Below, in pieces: positions 49,641-58,363 of a stretch of 64,000 nucleotides of DNA. The stretch comes from Micromonospora sp. FIMYZ51 (GTDB lineage Bacteria > Actinomycetota > Actinomycetes > Mycobacteriales > Micromonosporaceae): assembly GCF_038246755.1 (NCBI RefSeq), contig NZ_CP134706.1:4774001-4838000 (forward strand). Reading direction: 5' to 3'. The notes under the pieces are model-generated. The model was not told the DNA's origin and did not search any database. It worked only from the letters and a program-made list of their open reading frames with translations. The translations under genes and the position numbers were made by a program. Numbering within the stretch: the stretch's first letter is position 1; every line of letters begins with the position of its first letter.

Positions 49641-50948
49641 TCAGCTGTGCTCAGTGCCGTTTCGGCGGGTGGTTCCGAGGATTCGTACGGTCGTGCTGGC
49701 TTTGATGGGTTTGTCTTCGGGGCCGCGGATCTGGGGGTCGAGGTAGATCAGTCGGCGTTGGGTGCGGCCGGGGCCGTAGGGCTGGTTGCGCCAGTGGCCG
49801 CGTACCCACCAGCGGTACTGGTGTTCGCGGCCGGGTTGGTTGGTGGGTTGTCGGTCGGTGTGGGTGTTGGCGGTTGTGGCGGTGCCGCGGATGCGGACGA
49901 GGCGTACCTCGGGGGCGGGTCTGCCGGTGCGTTGGTATGCCTTGCGGATGGCCTTGTCCGCGGTGACGGTGGTGGTTTCGGTGAGTTTCTGGCCGATGAG
50001 CAGCCAGGTGGCGATGACGGCGCTGGCCGGGCTGGTGGTGTCGATGACGTCGTCGGGTCGTAGGTGCGTGGTGTAGTGGGGTAAGAGCCAGCCGACTTGT
50101 TCGCGGAGTCGTTGGAGTGGGCCGGCTGACAGGCCGGTGCCGATGCTGCGGTAGCAGATGATGCGGATGCCGTCGGGGTTGGTGGTCCAGGTTGCGGCGG
50201 TGAGGTCGGCGCGGTGTCCGACGGGTTGTGCCCAGGCGATCAGGCCGTGTGGGGCGGGTGCGTCGGCGGCGGTGACCGTGGTGGTGGGTAGCGATGCTGC
50301 CGCGTGGGTGGTGAGTTCGGTGAATTCGCGGTCGATCCAGTAGAGCCGGGCGGCGTCGAGGCTGGCGGCGAGTTGGTCGCGAAGGTCGGTGTTGTTGAGG
50401 CCGAGTGGTAGTTCGTCGTGGCTGCGGATGAGTTGGGCGAGTCGGTCTCGGATCTTCGGCAGGATCGGTGCCGGTAGTGGTGTCGGTTGCCAGTGTCCGA
50501 TCGTGGCGAGGGCGCGGCCGGGTAGGACGCTGTCGACGACGGCCTGTTGCATCGTGTGGAGGTTGTCGATCACCTGTGGGTCGAATGGCACTCCGGCGCG
50601 CATGATCCGGGCGGAGAGGCGGGGTACGTCGCGGGCTTGGACGAGGTCGGCGCATTCGATGCAGGCCGACCAGTTGGAGCCGTAGCGCTGGATGAGTTGT
50701 TCGGTGTCGGCGATGACGACCATCTCGACCGGGTTGACCCGGAACGTGTACACGATCTTGTCGTCCGAGCAGAAGTCGCACACGTGGTGGGTGTCGATCT
50801 GGTCGGCGGGTACCGGGTCTGGATCGTGGTCGGCCCGTTCGGAGGTGGGGTGGGTGTAGTGCGCTTGGCCGGTGTCGAGGTCGAGGTAGCGGTTGAGCAG
50901 TCTGCCGCAGGTGCGGCAGGCGATCTGCTGGGCCGGATCGATGCTCAT
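49641..50948 (-). CDS. ICE-borne hypothetical protein with cysteine clusters
   Basis: A 435-residue cytoplasmic protein. It starts with a zinc-ribbon-like pair (IACRTCGRLLNRYLDLDTGQ, then HHVCDFCSDDKIVYTF and CIECADLV), giving several CxxC sets. A helical middle and a C-terminal part with IRIICYRSIGTGLSAGPLQR and YRWWVRGHWRNQPYGPGRTQ follow; the WVRGHWRNQ.YGPGR ending is seen in proteins of actinomycete conjugative elements. The ATG at 50948 overlaps the stop of the GGDEF gene (ATGA). It is the last gene of the operon, followed by a hairpin. Function unknown. Confidence 0.68.
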   Translation of the reverse strand: MSIDPAQQIACRTCGRLLNRYLDLDTGQAHYTHPTSERADHDPDPVPADQIDTHHVCDFCSDDKIVYTFRVNPVEMVVIADTEQLIQRYGSNWSACIECADLVQARDVPRLSARIMRAGVPFDPQVIDNLHTMQQAVVDSVLPGRALATIGHWQPTPLPAPILPKIRDRLAQLIRSHDELPLGLNNTDLRDQLAASLDAARLYWIDREFTELTTHAAASLPTTTVTAADAPAPHGLIAWAQPVGHRADLTAATWTTNPDGIRIICYRSIGTGLSAGPLQRLREQVGWLLPHYTTHLRPDDVIDTTSPASAVIATWLLIGQKLTETTTVTADKAIRKAYQRTGRPAPEVRLVRIRGTATTANTHTDRQPTNQPGREHQYRWWVRGHWRNQPYGPGRTQRRLIYLDPQIRGPEDKPIKASTTVRILGTTRRNGTEHS

Positions 50949-51655
50949 TGGGCCGCCTCTGCGCCGGGCTGCCCGTCGTTGTCGGCGGGACGTTGGTCCC
51001 GGCGGCGTAGTCCGTATCGTTCGGTATTGCGGGGCATGCGCATCTCGGGGCGGTAGATGCGGTGAGTGCCTCGCTGCTGTTTGGCGTGGTACATGGCGAT
51101 GTCGGCTCGGTGTAGGGCGGTGTCGGTGAAGCCGTCGGTGCTGTCGACCAGGGCGACGCCGATGCTGGCGGTGACGTTGATGACGGTCAGGTCGCCGTCG
51201 ACGAAGAGGCGGGTGGGTGCGGCGATGCCGGCGACGAACCCTTCGGCGGTACGGGCGGGCTCGTGGCCGTGAGCGGGGAGCAGGACGGCGTACTCGTCGC
51301 CGGCGAGTCGGGCAGCCACACCGCCGTGCAGGTCGGCGAGTTCTTCGATGCGGTCGGCAATCTCTACGAGGAGGTCGTCGCCGGTGTCGTGGCCGTGGGT
51401 GTCGTTGACGGCTTTGAAGCCGTCGAGGTCGATGAGGATGACGATGATCGGTTGTGGGGTGGTGGCGAGGTGGGTGTGGGCGGCGGAGAGGCCGGCGCGG
51501 TTGAGGAGTCCGGTGAGGGGGTCGTGGGCGAGTTGCCAGGCGGCGTCGGTGAGCGCGGCACTCAGACGCCGCGTCTCCGCGATCATGTGACGGGCCCAGG
51601 CGCCGAAGGCGAGCGCCACGGCGATGGTGGCGATCACGGCCAGGGTGGTGAACAC
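50945..51655 (-). CDS. GGDEF domain protein (possible diguanylate cyclase)
   Basis: A 236-residue protein with one N-terminal membrane helix (FTTLAVIATIAVALAFGAWA) and a GGDEF domain: DPLTGLLNRAGLSAA, IILIDLDGFKAVND-type strand (VILIDLDGFKAVNDTHGHDT) and the active-site loop RLAGDEYAVLL. The signature is AGDEY rather than GGDEF, still keeping the acidic pair, so activity is plausible but not certain. Such enzymes make c-di-GMP from GTP. It lies within the conjugative-element backbone. The ATG at 51655 begins the membrane helix; the stop overlaps the next gene by four bases. Confidence 0.87.
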   Translation of the reverse strand: MFTTLAVIATIAVALAFGAWARHMIAETRRLSAALTDAAWQLAHDPLTGLLNRAGLSAAHTHLATTPQPIIVILIDLDGFKAVNDTHGHDTGDDLLVEIADRIEELADLHGGVAARLAGDEYAVLLPAHGHEPARTAEGFVAGIAAPTRLFVDGDLTVINVTASIGVALVDSTDGFTDTALHRADIAMYHAKQQRGTHRIYRPEMRMPRNTERYGLRRRDQRPADNDGQPGAEAAQ

Positions 51656-51733
51656 TGGGTTCCTCCATTTCTGGTGGAGAACCCGGGACGCGCACGTTGT
51701 CTAGGCGCTGGCGTCCCGGGTCCAGATACGACG

Positions 51734-51756
51734 ACGGCCCGCCGATGGCGGGCCGT
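51734..51756. terminator. hairpin between ICE genes
   Basis: ACGGCCCGCC and GGCGGGCCGT form a perfect 10-bp stem with loop GAT, followed on the plus strand by TTT. It lies between the CpaE-like gene stop (51873) and the GGDEF gene start (51655), next to a second palindromic stretch AACCCGGGACGC...GCGTCCCGGG at about 51680-51720. Confidence 0.6.
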
Positions 51757-51872
51757 TTCGAGTCAGGCCGGGTGGCCTGAGGTGGGGTGTGCGTGGGGTG
51801 CCGGCCGGATCGGTCCGGCCATGCCCGGTGGTGGGGTGCGCGGTTCGGGCGACAGGGCCCAGTGAGGTGTGG

Positions 51873-52619
51873 TCAGGTCGGTAGGTCGCGCAGGAGGTGG
51901 TGGGCCAGCCAGCCGCGTGCGGTGGGCAGGACGATCACGTAGGTCGCGCCGGCGCGCTGGGCGGGTTCCCACAAGCGGTCGGTTGGTGGGTTGACGGTGG
52001 CGACGATGACGAGGCCCCGGCAGGTCAGTGGGCGGCGGATCCGGGTGAGGAGGTCGGCGCCGATGATGATCAGTGGTCGGCGGGTGGCGTAGCGGCGGCC
52101 GTCAGGGACGGAGTCGGCGTAGTCGAATTCGCAGCCGGCGTCTTGTTCGACGGCGTGCAGTTCGGCGCGCAGCAGCCGGCTGCCGGTGATGGCGACGGCC
52201 GTGCACCTGTGTCCGGAGGTGCTGGGTGACCTTCGTACGGTGTGGTTTTCGTGCTGCGTGGCCGGCGGGTGGAGGGTCGTGGTGGGTGCGGCGCGGCCGG
52301 CCTGTCGTGGCGTCGGTATGTCAGCGAGGCCGAGGGATCGGGCGCGTCGGGTCGGGTGGGTGGCCTGGTCGGTGTGGAGTGTGGTGGCCAGGTCGTCGGG
52401 GATGACGGCGTAGGGTTCGACGGCCCGAAGCACCTCGGCCGGGTCGAGGATCGTCTCGATCAGGCCGAGTTGCAGCGTCTTCGGCTGGTTGTCGGGGTCG
52501 GCGGGCGGGTCGGTGGCGTGGTCGACGAGGGTGGCGAAGTAGGTGCGGTGCGGGTTCCAGCCGACCTGGATGGTGTAGCGCTCGTATCCGGCTTTGGGTG
52601 TGAGGGTGTAGAGGCTCAT
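51873..52619 (-). CDS. ICE-borne protein with CpaE-like C-terminal domain
   Basis: A 248-residue protein. The first ~95 residues (MSLYTLTPKAGYERYTIQVG, YFATLVDHATDPPADPDNQP) form a small domain common at the start of ICE proteins. After a linker the C-terminus reads CTAVAITGSRLLRAELHAVE, RRPLIIIGADLLTRIRRPL and ATYVIVLPTARGWLAHHLL. This resembles the receiver-like N-terminus of helicase/secretion neighbourhood CpaE (Ssd-type) proteins. The ATG at 52619 has GAGGAAG upstream. The role, perhaps element partition or replication control, is inferred. Confidence 0.6.
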   Translation of the reverse strand: MSLYTLTPKAGYERYTIQVGWNPHRTYFATLVDHATDPPADPDNQPKTLQLGLIETILDPAEVLRAVEPYAVIPDDLATTLHTDQATHPTRRARSLGLADIPTPRQAGRAAPTTTLHPPATQHENHTVRRSPSTSGHRCTAVAITGSRLLRAELHAVEQDAGCEFDYADSVPDGRRYATRRPLIIIGADLLTRIRRPLTCRGLVIVATVNPPTDRLWEPAQRAGATYVIVLPTARGWLAHHLLRDLPT

Positions 52620-52720
52620 GGCTTCCTCTCTGAAGGTGTGCGGAGGTGTCACGCGGGTGACGTCACGGCCGGCGCGCCGTGCCTGCGGGTGGTCGCGGGT
52701 GTGCGCCGGTGTGGTGCGGG

Positions 52721-53722
52721 TCACGGGTCAGAGCGGTCGGTACGGGCCTCGGCGATGGCCTGCTCCAAGAAGGTGGGTGCAAGTCCGGCGTGCAGCGCCT
52801 GTCGCAGCAGGCCGGCAAGCCGATACGTGGGGTCGATCTGGAGAGCGTGTTCGGCTGCCATGGCGGCCAGAGCGCCGTTACCGCAGCGCCACGCGGTGAG
52901 GGCGAGCAGGGTCGCCGGTGCCGGCACGAGTAGTTCGTCGGCGCGGCGGGTGACATCAGCCCAGAAGGTGACGTGCTGGTCGGTTGGTTCAGTGAGGTCC
53001 ACGGCAAGATCCCGTACGGACGGCCGCGCCAGCAGCATGCTCAGCCAGGCGGTCTCGTCATCGGTCAGTGGCTTGTCGTGCTGCCGCAGGGCGTCTCGGA
53101 GCGCCTGCGCGCCGGCCTCGTCGACGGCGGCCATACCGGCTGCGAGCAGCCTCTCCATGCGCGTGGCGGCGGCGTCGGTGGCGCGTCGCATGCTGTCGCG
53201 GGCGGCACCGTCTACGGGTGCGAACCGGGCGGCGACGGCGGTCCGGTCCGGGAAGGCGACCAGCCCGACAGCGGTGGCTTGGGCAGCGATCAGTGAGGCG
53301 GTCGGGTCGAACGGGGTCCCGTCCGGTGGGCAGCAGGCCGGGTTGTCGCAGATGAGGGTGAAGAACCGGGTGCCGGTCACCCGGATCAGTTCCCGCACGG
53401 TCATGCCGTCGGTGGTGAACGTCTCGTCGATGGTGTGCAGGGCCGGGTCGATGCGGTCGGCGGCACCGTAGCCGACGATGATGACGTCGGTGATCGCCTG
53501 TTGCCGCCGCACGACGGGAACCATGTGGCCGGCAAGATCGACGATCTGGTGCGCGGGAGCGTCGGGGGCGGGCAGGTCGGAGCGGGCGGCGAAGACGACC
53601 CGGTGGCCGCTGGTGGCGATGATGACGATGCTGTCGTCGTCGGGGCGGAAGCCGAGCAGGTACGGCACGGCGGCCACCACATCGGCCGGCGAGCGCAGGG
53701 TCAGCTTGTCGGGAAACGACAC
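52721..53722 (-). CDS. DUF4192 domain-containing protein
   Basis: A 333-residue protein matching DUF4192: DKLTLRSPADVVAAVPYLLG, FRPDDDSIVIIAT at the N-terminus, VIIVGYGAADRIDPALH, DNPACCPPDGTPFDPTASLI, and ALTAWRCGNGALAAMAAEHA near the end (the W..GnGalA...eraL block). The GTG at 53722 follows AAGGAG and begins the conserved region; the ATG at 53755 has no ribosome-binding site. The family is common in actinobacteria and especially in conjugative elements, but has no known activity. Confidence 0.88.
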   Translation of the reverse strand: MSFPDKLTLRSPADVVAAVPYLLGFRPDDDSIVIIATSGHRVVFAARSDLPAPDAPAHQIVDLAGHMVPVVRRQQAITDVIIVGYGAADRIDPALHTIDETFTTDGMTVRELIRVTGTRFFTLICDNPACCPPDGTPFDPTASLIAAQATAVGLVAFPDRTAVAARFAPVDGAARDSMRRATDAAATRMERLLAAGMAAVDEAGAQALRDALRQHDKPLTDDETAWLSMLLARPSVRDLAVDLTEPTDQHVTFWADVTRRADELLVPAPATLLALTAWRCGNGALAAMAAEHALQIDPTYRLAGLLRQALHAGLAPTFLEQAIAEARTDRSDP

Positions 53723-53851
53723 GAGAGACTCCTTGAGTTTGTCGGTGCGGAACATCGATGGGCGGAAGAGAGGGCCGGGCGAGGCTGGGCGCGGTACATC
53801 GGTCAGCGCGCCCAGCACTGCCCGACCGCGTTGGTGCGCGGCTGCGGATGT

Positions 53852-55033
53852 TCAGTCGCGGTCGGGATCGAGGTACGGGTCGATGACGACGGTCTCGACG
53901 GTGGCGGACACCGCGATCAGCTGATGGCTGACGCCGGCCAGCGGCCCGTCCAAGCTGGCGTGCACGAGGGCTTCGGCCGTAGCGGCGGCATCGGCTGACG
54001 TGGCCTGGTCACGTAGCCGCATCTCGTACTCGTGCCGCCACGGCACCTGCCAACGGCCCTGGTCGAAGCTGGCCTGCTCGGCGCTGGTCCACCCGTACCC
54101 GGTCCACGGCCGATGCTCGTCCGGCCCGTCGGTGATGACCGCCCGCATCGTCTTGCGCACCGTTTCGCATGCCTGCCCGGCGGTGCCCGCGTCGACCGTC
54201 AGCATCAGTTGCACGACCACCAGGACGTGGTGCACCCGAGGCAGGGCGTCGAGCCCGAGACCGGTCAGGAAGCCGTCGACCCGCTGCGCGATGCGCTGCT
54301 GGCTGCCACCAAACTCGTCGTAGACCAGGGCCTGGATCGCGCGGGCCCGGATGCGGCGCACCAGGCTCGCCAGCGCGTCGAGTGCCGCGTCCCGCGCCGC
54401 CGTCGCCGCAGCGAGGTCATCGCCCGGCGGTGCTGTGCCGTCCGTGGAACGCGTGTCGATGCCGGTGTCGTCCGCCGGAGCGTCGTCGGGGCTGTCAAGG
54501 GGATGCCAGGTCAGGTCGGTCAGCGTGATGTCGGCGGCGGCGAGCGTCGACAGGTGCTGTTGCATCGCCGCGCGGGCGGCGGCGTGCGCGGCCGCCTCTC
54601 GGGTCGCCGTGGCCCACGTCTGGACCCTGACCTGCACGGTGACGCGGTAGCGCCGCACCGCCGGCTGATCGTCGCGGTCAGGTAGGCGCGTCACGTCCAC
54701 GACCTGTCGCGGGTAGAGCGCCACCACGGGATCCAACGCCCGCACCTCATCCGGTACGCCGAACGGTGCCTGCTCGCCGGCCTCCCGGTCATCGGCATGC
54801 GCCCGCGTGTACGACAGCAGCGCGTCCGCGCAGACCGTCCACTGCTCCGGCAACGGCTCCAGACCCCACACGGCGAGGGCGTCCTCGCACCCAGGCCGGC
54901 AGATCAGCCTGCTCTCCATCGCGGCGATCAGCGCGGCCCGCGCCTCGACGGCCAGAGCCTGCCGCTGCGCGATCGCGGCTGTCGCTTCCAGGCGCAGCAC
55001 CCGAAGCTGCTCCGCCAAACTCGCGTCGTTCAT
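53852..55033 (-). CDS. ICE-borne hypothetical protein
   Basis: A 393-residue cytoplasmic protein: N-terminal coiled-coil LAEQLRVLRLEATAAIAQRQ, then ESRLICRPGCEDALAVWGLE, a beta-rich middle VRRYRVTVQVRVQTWATATR and a C-terminal RVHHVLVVVQLMLTVDAGTA. No domain is recognised. The ATG at 55033 overlaps the stop of the upstream small gene (ATGA), so the two are coupled. Its place in the conjugative-element backbone next to DUF4192 suggests a house-keeping role for the element. Confidence 0.68.
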   Translation of the reverse strand: MNDASLAEQLRVLRLEATAAIAQRQALAVEARAALIAAMESRLICRPGCEDALAVWGLEPLPEQWTVCADALLSYTRAHADDREAGEQAPFGVPDEVRALDPVVALYPRQVVDVTRLPDRDDQPAVRRYRVTVQVRVQTWATATREAAAHAAARAAMQQHLSTLAAADITLTDLTWHPLDSPDDAPADDTGIDTRSTDGTAPPGDDLAAATAARDAALDALASLVRRIRARAIQALVYDEFGGSQQRIAQRVDGFLTGLGLDALPRVHHVLVVVQLMLTVDAGTAGQACETVRKTMRAVITDGPDEHRPWTGYGWTSAEQASFDQGRWQVPWRHEYEMRLRDQATSADAAATAEALVHASLDGPLAGVSHQLIAVSATVETVVIDPYLDPDRD

Positions 55034-55233
55034 CGCGCCACCGCCCGCCAGCCGGCGACGACGTGCAGACCAGTCGCAGTCGCCTCGGACGGCGCCAGCC
55101 GTAGGCCGGCACCAAGAGACGCGCTGCCGCAGCTGAAGGGGGTGGTGACACCGCCACGCCGCTCGGGTGGGGTCGCGGTGCGACCGATGGCGAGGAGACC
55201 GCCCTCGGTCAGATGTCGGTAGGGGTAAAGCAT
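55030..55233 (-). CDS. small ICE-borne hypothetical protein
   Basis: A 67-residue protein MLYPYRHLTEGGLLAIGRTA, ending TGLHVVAGWRAVAR. The ATG at 55233 follows AGGAGGA, and its stop overlaps the next start as ATGA. A longer frame to 55269 exists but lacks a better ribosome-binding site. No function recognised; the gene call rests on the start context and coupling. Confidence 0.6.
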   Translation of the reverse strand: MLYPYRHLTEGGLLAIGRTATPPERRGGVTTPFSCGSASLGAGLRLAPSEATATGLHVVAGWRAVAR

Positions 55234-55472
55234 GTCGTCCTCCTGAGGACACGACGAAACGGCGGCCACCGGGTGGGGACCGCCTGACGGATAGGGGTTG
55301 GTGCCCCGGCCGCCGGAGCGGCGGCAACATGGGCAGCTGAGAGTGCTGAAGCTCTGAGGCGGGTCGACGGCGGCCGACCGGGAAGGGTGGGCGCGATGCC
55401 GTCGCGAACGCGTCAGATCAGCACGAGCAAAAAGAGAAGAGCCTTCAGGCTAAGCGCGTTGCTGCTGCTCAA

Positions 55473-55518
55473 GCGGGGTTGTCAGGTTCCGCCGTCTGGC
55501 AGACCCTGACAACCCCGC
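55473..55518. terminator. hairpin with CCTGACA arms between two minus-strand operons
   Basis: GCGGGGTTGTCAGG and CCTGACAACCCCGC form a perfect 14-bp stem with an 18-base loop, 22 bases past the stop of the methyltransferase gene. It may terminate that transcript. The arms contain the CCTGACA motif repeated elsewhere in the element, so a regulatory role is also possible. Confidence 0.65.
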
Positions 55519-55540
55519 CGCTCTCCCTTGTCGTCAGCCC

Positions 55541-56395
55541 TCAACCGGCGCGCGGGCCTCGTCGGAACACCAGCACGTCCTCGTGGGCGATGAGGTGCAC
55601 CGGTAGGCCCTCGGCGCGGGACTTGCGTACGGCCATGAGCCCGAACATCGACGCGCGGTGCACGATCTGCCCGTCACGGACGGCGGCAAGCATCGCCGCG
55701 CACCGCTGGACCGGAATCAACCCCACCGACCGAGCCACCGCCAGCAACTCGCCAGGGAGGTCGATCAGGTCGTCGCGGTGGCGGCGCACCGGCCGGCAGG
55801 TGATGACCACGGTGCCGCCGAGACGCAGCAGCCGGTTGCTGGCGGCCAGGATCGCGGCGAACCCGTCGAGCAGACGCCACCATCCGCCGTAGGCGAGATT
55901 GCCGGACTCCCGATCCCCGTACAGATGGTGGCGTTTGCGGACGCCGCTGTCCGTCACCCGCACCAAGCCGTGCGTGCCACGCCCGTACGGCGGTGAGGTG
56001 AGCACGAGCGCCACCTGTCCCACCGCGGACGTCGGCACCAGGTCCAGCAACCTGGTGGCGTCGCCGGTGAACACCTGCGCGATGCCGGCCGCGCCCTGCG
56101 ACGCGGCGAGGGCGATGTTCGCGGCGGCCAACGCGGTGAACCGGGGCTCGATGTCGATCCCGATGCTGTGCCGGCCCAGATGCATGGCCTCGACCAGCGT
56201 GGTCCCGGATCCGCACATCGGATCGAAGACCAGATCCCCCGGCGCGGTGTAGGAGCTGATCGCGTGCGCGGCCAGGTGCGGCAGCATCTTGCCGGGATGG
56301 CTGGACGTGGCCGGCACGTACCGGCCTCGCCGTTGGTCGCGGGCCGGTTGCTGGCAGGTCAGCCACATTGAGGTAATCGGTAGGGATTCAGGCAT
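55541..56395 (-). CDS. DNA methyltransferase (N4-cytosine/N6-adenine type)
   Basis: A 284-residue S-adenosylmethionine-dependent enzyme. HPGKMLPHLAAHAISSYTAP leads to motif I DLVFDPMCGSGTTLVEAM (residues about 54-71) and GIDIEPRF; the catalytic motif IV is LVLTSPPYGRG near residue 132, typical of N4C/N6A amino-methyltransferases. The order (motif I before SPPY) fits the gamma/zeta-like arrangement of orphan enzymes. No restriction partner is near. It is coupled to the upstream companion gene (8-base overlap). It probably protects or marks the element's DNA. Confidence 0.88.
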   Translation of the reverse strand: MPESLPITSMWLTCQQPARDQRRGRYVPATSSHPGKMLPHLAAHAISSYTAPGDLVFDPMCGSGTTLVEAMHLGRHSIGIDIEPRFTALAAANIALAASQGAAGIAQVFTGDATRLLDLVPTSAVGQVALVLTSPPYGRGTHGLVRVTDSGVRKRHHLYGDRESGNLAYGGWWRLLDGFAAILAASNRLLRLGGTVVITCRPVRRHRDDLIDLPGELLAVARSVGLIPVQRCAAMLAAVRDGQIVHRASMFGLMAVRKSRAEGLPVHLIAHEDVLVFRRGPRAG

Positions 56396-56963
56396 CGGCG
56401 CCGCCGGTGTCCGTCTGTGCGCGAGTCAGGATCAGCACGTCGGTATGAATGTCGAGCTGCGTCTGCTGGCCACGTCGGGGCGGTCGGTCGGCCGCCACGA
56501 CGTGCTGCAGGTACGCCAGCCCGGCCCGCTTCGCGGCGATGACCACGTCGACCGGCAGGACGACGTCGCCGTGCGGCAGCAGCACCGCCACGCAGCCGCC
56601 AAACACAAGGCTTTCGCGGCAGCGGACGAAGAACTCCAGCGGCGAGGTGGTGTCTGCGAGCGGCCAGCCGGTGACGATCAGCGTCGCCGCCTCCCGGCCC
56701 CAGCCGACCTGCCGAGACACGTGCAGGTGGCTGCGGCGGCGGGCCGCGATGACCGCGCGGGCCAGCTGCGGCCCGCCAGCCAGGTCGATGATCAGATCGG
56801 ACGGGTGGGTGAGGTTGTGGACCAGCCGCACACCCATCGCGTTGGACATGGTCTCACCCCGGTTCGGAGCGGGGACCGGCCAGACGGTGATCGGCACGGG
56901 CGGGTCGCCGGGCACCACATCCCCCACAGGGGCCGGCGCGCGGCGCGGGTTTCTATCGGTCAT
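56388..56963 (-). CDS. methyltransferase-like companion protein
   Basis: A 191-residue protein. After a Pro-rich start comes HNLTHPSDLIIDLAGGPQLA, resembling a methyltransferase motif I but with DLAGGP in place of DPxxGxG. Later segments FVRCRESLVFGGCVAVLLPH and HTDVLILTRAQT follow the same fold. No SPPY-like catalytic motif is seen, so it may be a degenerate partner or regulator of the methyltransferase it overlaps. The ATG at 56963 is the most plausible start; upstream sequence is the CTGACAG-rich control region. Confidence 0.6.
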   Translation of the reverse strand: MTDRNPRRAPAPVGDVVPGDPPVPITVWPVPAPNRGETMSNAMGVRLVHNLTHPSDLIIDLAGGPQLARAVIAARRRSHLHVSRQVGWGREAATLIVTGWPLADTTSPLEFFVRCRESLVFGGCVAVLLPHGDVVLPVDVVIAAKRAGLAYLQHVVAADRPPRRGQQTQLDIHTDVLILTRAQTDTGGADA

Positions 56964-57015
56964 AGGCACGGTGGCCCCCGGACCGGCGGGCGTACTGACG
57001 ATCCCCAGTGCGCCG

Positions 57016-57172
57016 CTGACAGGCCGATCGAACCCACCCCGCCCCTGACAGAACCCGTCACCCCGGCCGCCTGACAGCCACGTGACCGGGCATGCGGGCC
57101 ATCCTGATAGGACGGAACCTGACAGGACCGGACACCACCTGTCCCGGTCCGACAATCGCCTCTGGTGTCAGG
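57016..57172. promoter_or_regulatory. cluster of CCTGACAG motifs between divergent ICE operons
   Basis: CTGACAGG at 57016, CCTGACAG at 57044, CTGACAG at 57071, CCTGATAG at 57103, CCTGACAGG at 57118 and TGTCAGG (reverse) at 57166 all lie in the 280 bases between the divergent starts 56963 and 57245. The same motif recurs at 55480/55505 and 60721-60765. It is a candidate binding site for an element regulator. Confidence 0.55.
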
Positions 57173-57244
57173 TCGAGCTGCCCCAATCGGTGCTCTCGGA
57201 GCCTTCACACAAGGCGGAGTGCTCCGCGTCGAGGGGACATCACC

Positions 57245-58018
57245 ATGGCAACCATCAGCCACACGAGGACTGCCGACACCGCACTAGCCACCGCCGAGAA
57301 GGCATTCGAGCTGCTGACGTGCGAACCCGCGCCGCTGGTGTTCGACGCACGGCCGGTGCCGGGCCTGCCGGACACCACGATGCCGCTGGACAAGCTACGC
57401 CAACTGCTCATGTTCGAGCGCTACGACAGCACCACCACAGACGAGCTGTGGCGGCAACTCGCCCACCACGCCCGCGAATGGGGACCCGCCTGGGTCGTCG
57501 GCGCAATCGGCGTAGCGGTGCCCGCGTTGACGCACCTCGCAGCGAAGATCAGCCGCGGCTACGCCCGGCACGCCGACGACGTGGACTCCGAAGTCCTCGC
57601 CGGGTTCCTCCAGGCACTGCGCACGGCGGACCTCGCCCCGCCCCGGCTCTGGCTGCGGCTGTGCTGGGCGGCCTACCGTGCAGGCGTCGCGGTCATCAAG
57701 GCAGACGACGCCGAGGAGCTGCCACCCGACCTGTCCAGCGGATCGCGCTCACCACGGATGCCCTACGGACACCCGGACCTGCTGCTCGGCCGAGCAGCCG
57801 CCACCGGCCTGATCACCACCGACGCCGCCGAACTGATCAGCGCGACCCGATTCGGCGACGCCCTGATCGAGCACCTAGCAGCCGAGCAAGGCGTGACCGC
57901 ATCGGCCCTGCGCATGCGCAGAAGACGAGCCGAGCACATCGTGGCCACCGCCATCACGCGAGGCGACCTCTCCAGCCCGATCCACTCGTCCAGCAGCCGA
58001 GAAGGCATGGCGGCCTGA
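57245..58018 (+). CDS. sigma-like helix-turn-helix protein of the ICE
   Basis: A 257-residue protein. The centre reads DVDSEVLAGFLQALRTADLA and PRLWLRLCWAAYRAGVAVIK, reminiscent of sigma-factor region 2. The end has LIEHLAAEQGVTASALRMRR, RAEHIVATAI, a region 4-like helix-turn-helix. An upstream extension to 57092 is possible, but the ATG at 57245 follows GAGGGGA and starts the conserved part. It is divergent from the methyltransferase operon across the CCTGACAG cluster, making it a candidate user of those sites. Sigma activity is inferred. Confidence 0.65.
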   Translation: MATISHTRTADTALATAEKAFELLTCEPAPLVFDARPVPGLPDTTMPLDKLRQLLMFERYDSTTTDELWRQLAHHAREWGPAWVVGAIGVAVPALTHLAAKISRGYARHADDVDSEVLAGFLQALRTADLAPPRLWLRLCWAAYRAGVAVIKADDAEELPPDLSSGSRSPRMPYGHPDLLLGRAAATGLITTDAAELISATRFGDALIEHLAAEQGVTASALRMRRRRAEHIVATAITRGDLSSPIHSSSSREGMAA

Positions 58019-58038
58019 CAACGCCCCACTTCCGCCAC

Positions 58039-58071
58039 GAGGCCGCCCCGGCTTTCGCCCGGGGCGGCCTC
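58039..58071 (+). terminator. hairpin after the sigma-like gene
   Basis: GAGGCCGCCCCGG and CCGGGGCGGCCTC form a perfect 13-bp stem with a 7-base loop, 20 bases after the stop at 58018. It is followed by CTCTC rather than a T run, as is common in GC-rich actinomycetes. Confidence 0.75.
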
Positions 58072-58363
58072 TCTCGGCGTACAGCTCCGAGTGCAGAGGT
58101 AGCGGCTGCAAGTGCACAGCGGCACCGAGTTCGATCTACGTCCGGCGACCCGTCGCCTGACCTCACGGCGAACCGAGTCGGTGACGTTGGGTGATGCTGA
58201 TGCTGAGCCCAGCCGTCTCCTCGGCGCGCGGATTTGCCGAGGCGAGTGCGCGGGTGGCCGCCCTCGACGCCGTTCTGGTGGTTGGTCGACGGCCGCGGTT
58301 GAGGAGCGGTTCGCGGCGAGCTCATTACGAAGAACTGTCGGACCTCCGTGGCATGCTTCCGTC

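Noticed and set aside
49651..50781. Long Arg/His/Pro/Thr-rich minus-strand frame
   Set aside because: It overlaps the real gene 49641-50948 in another frame and has shadow composition.
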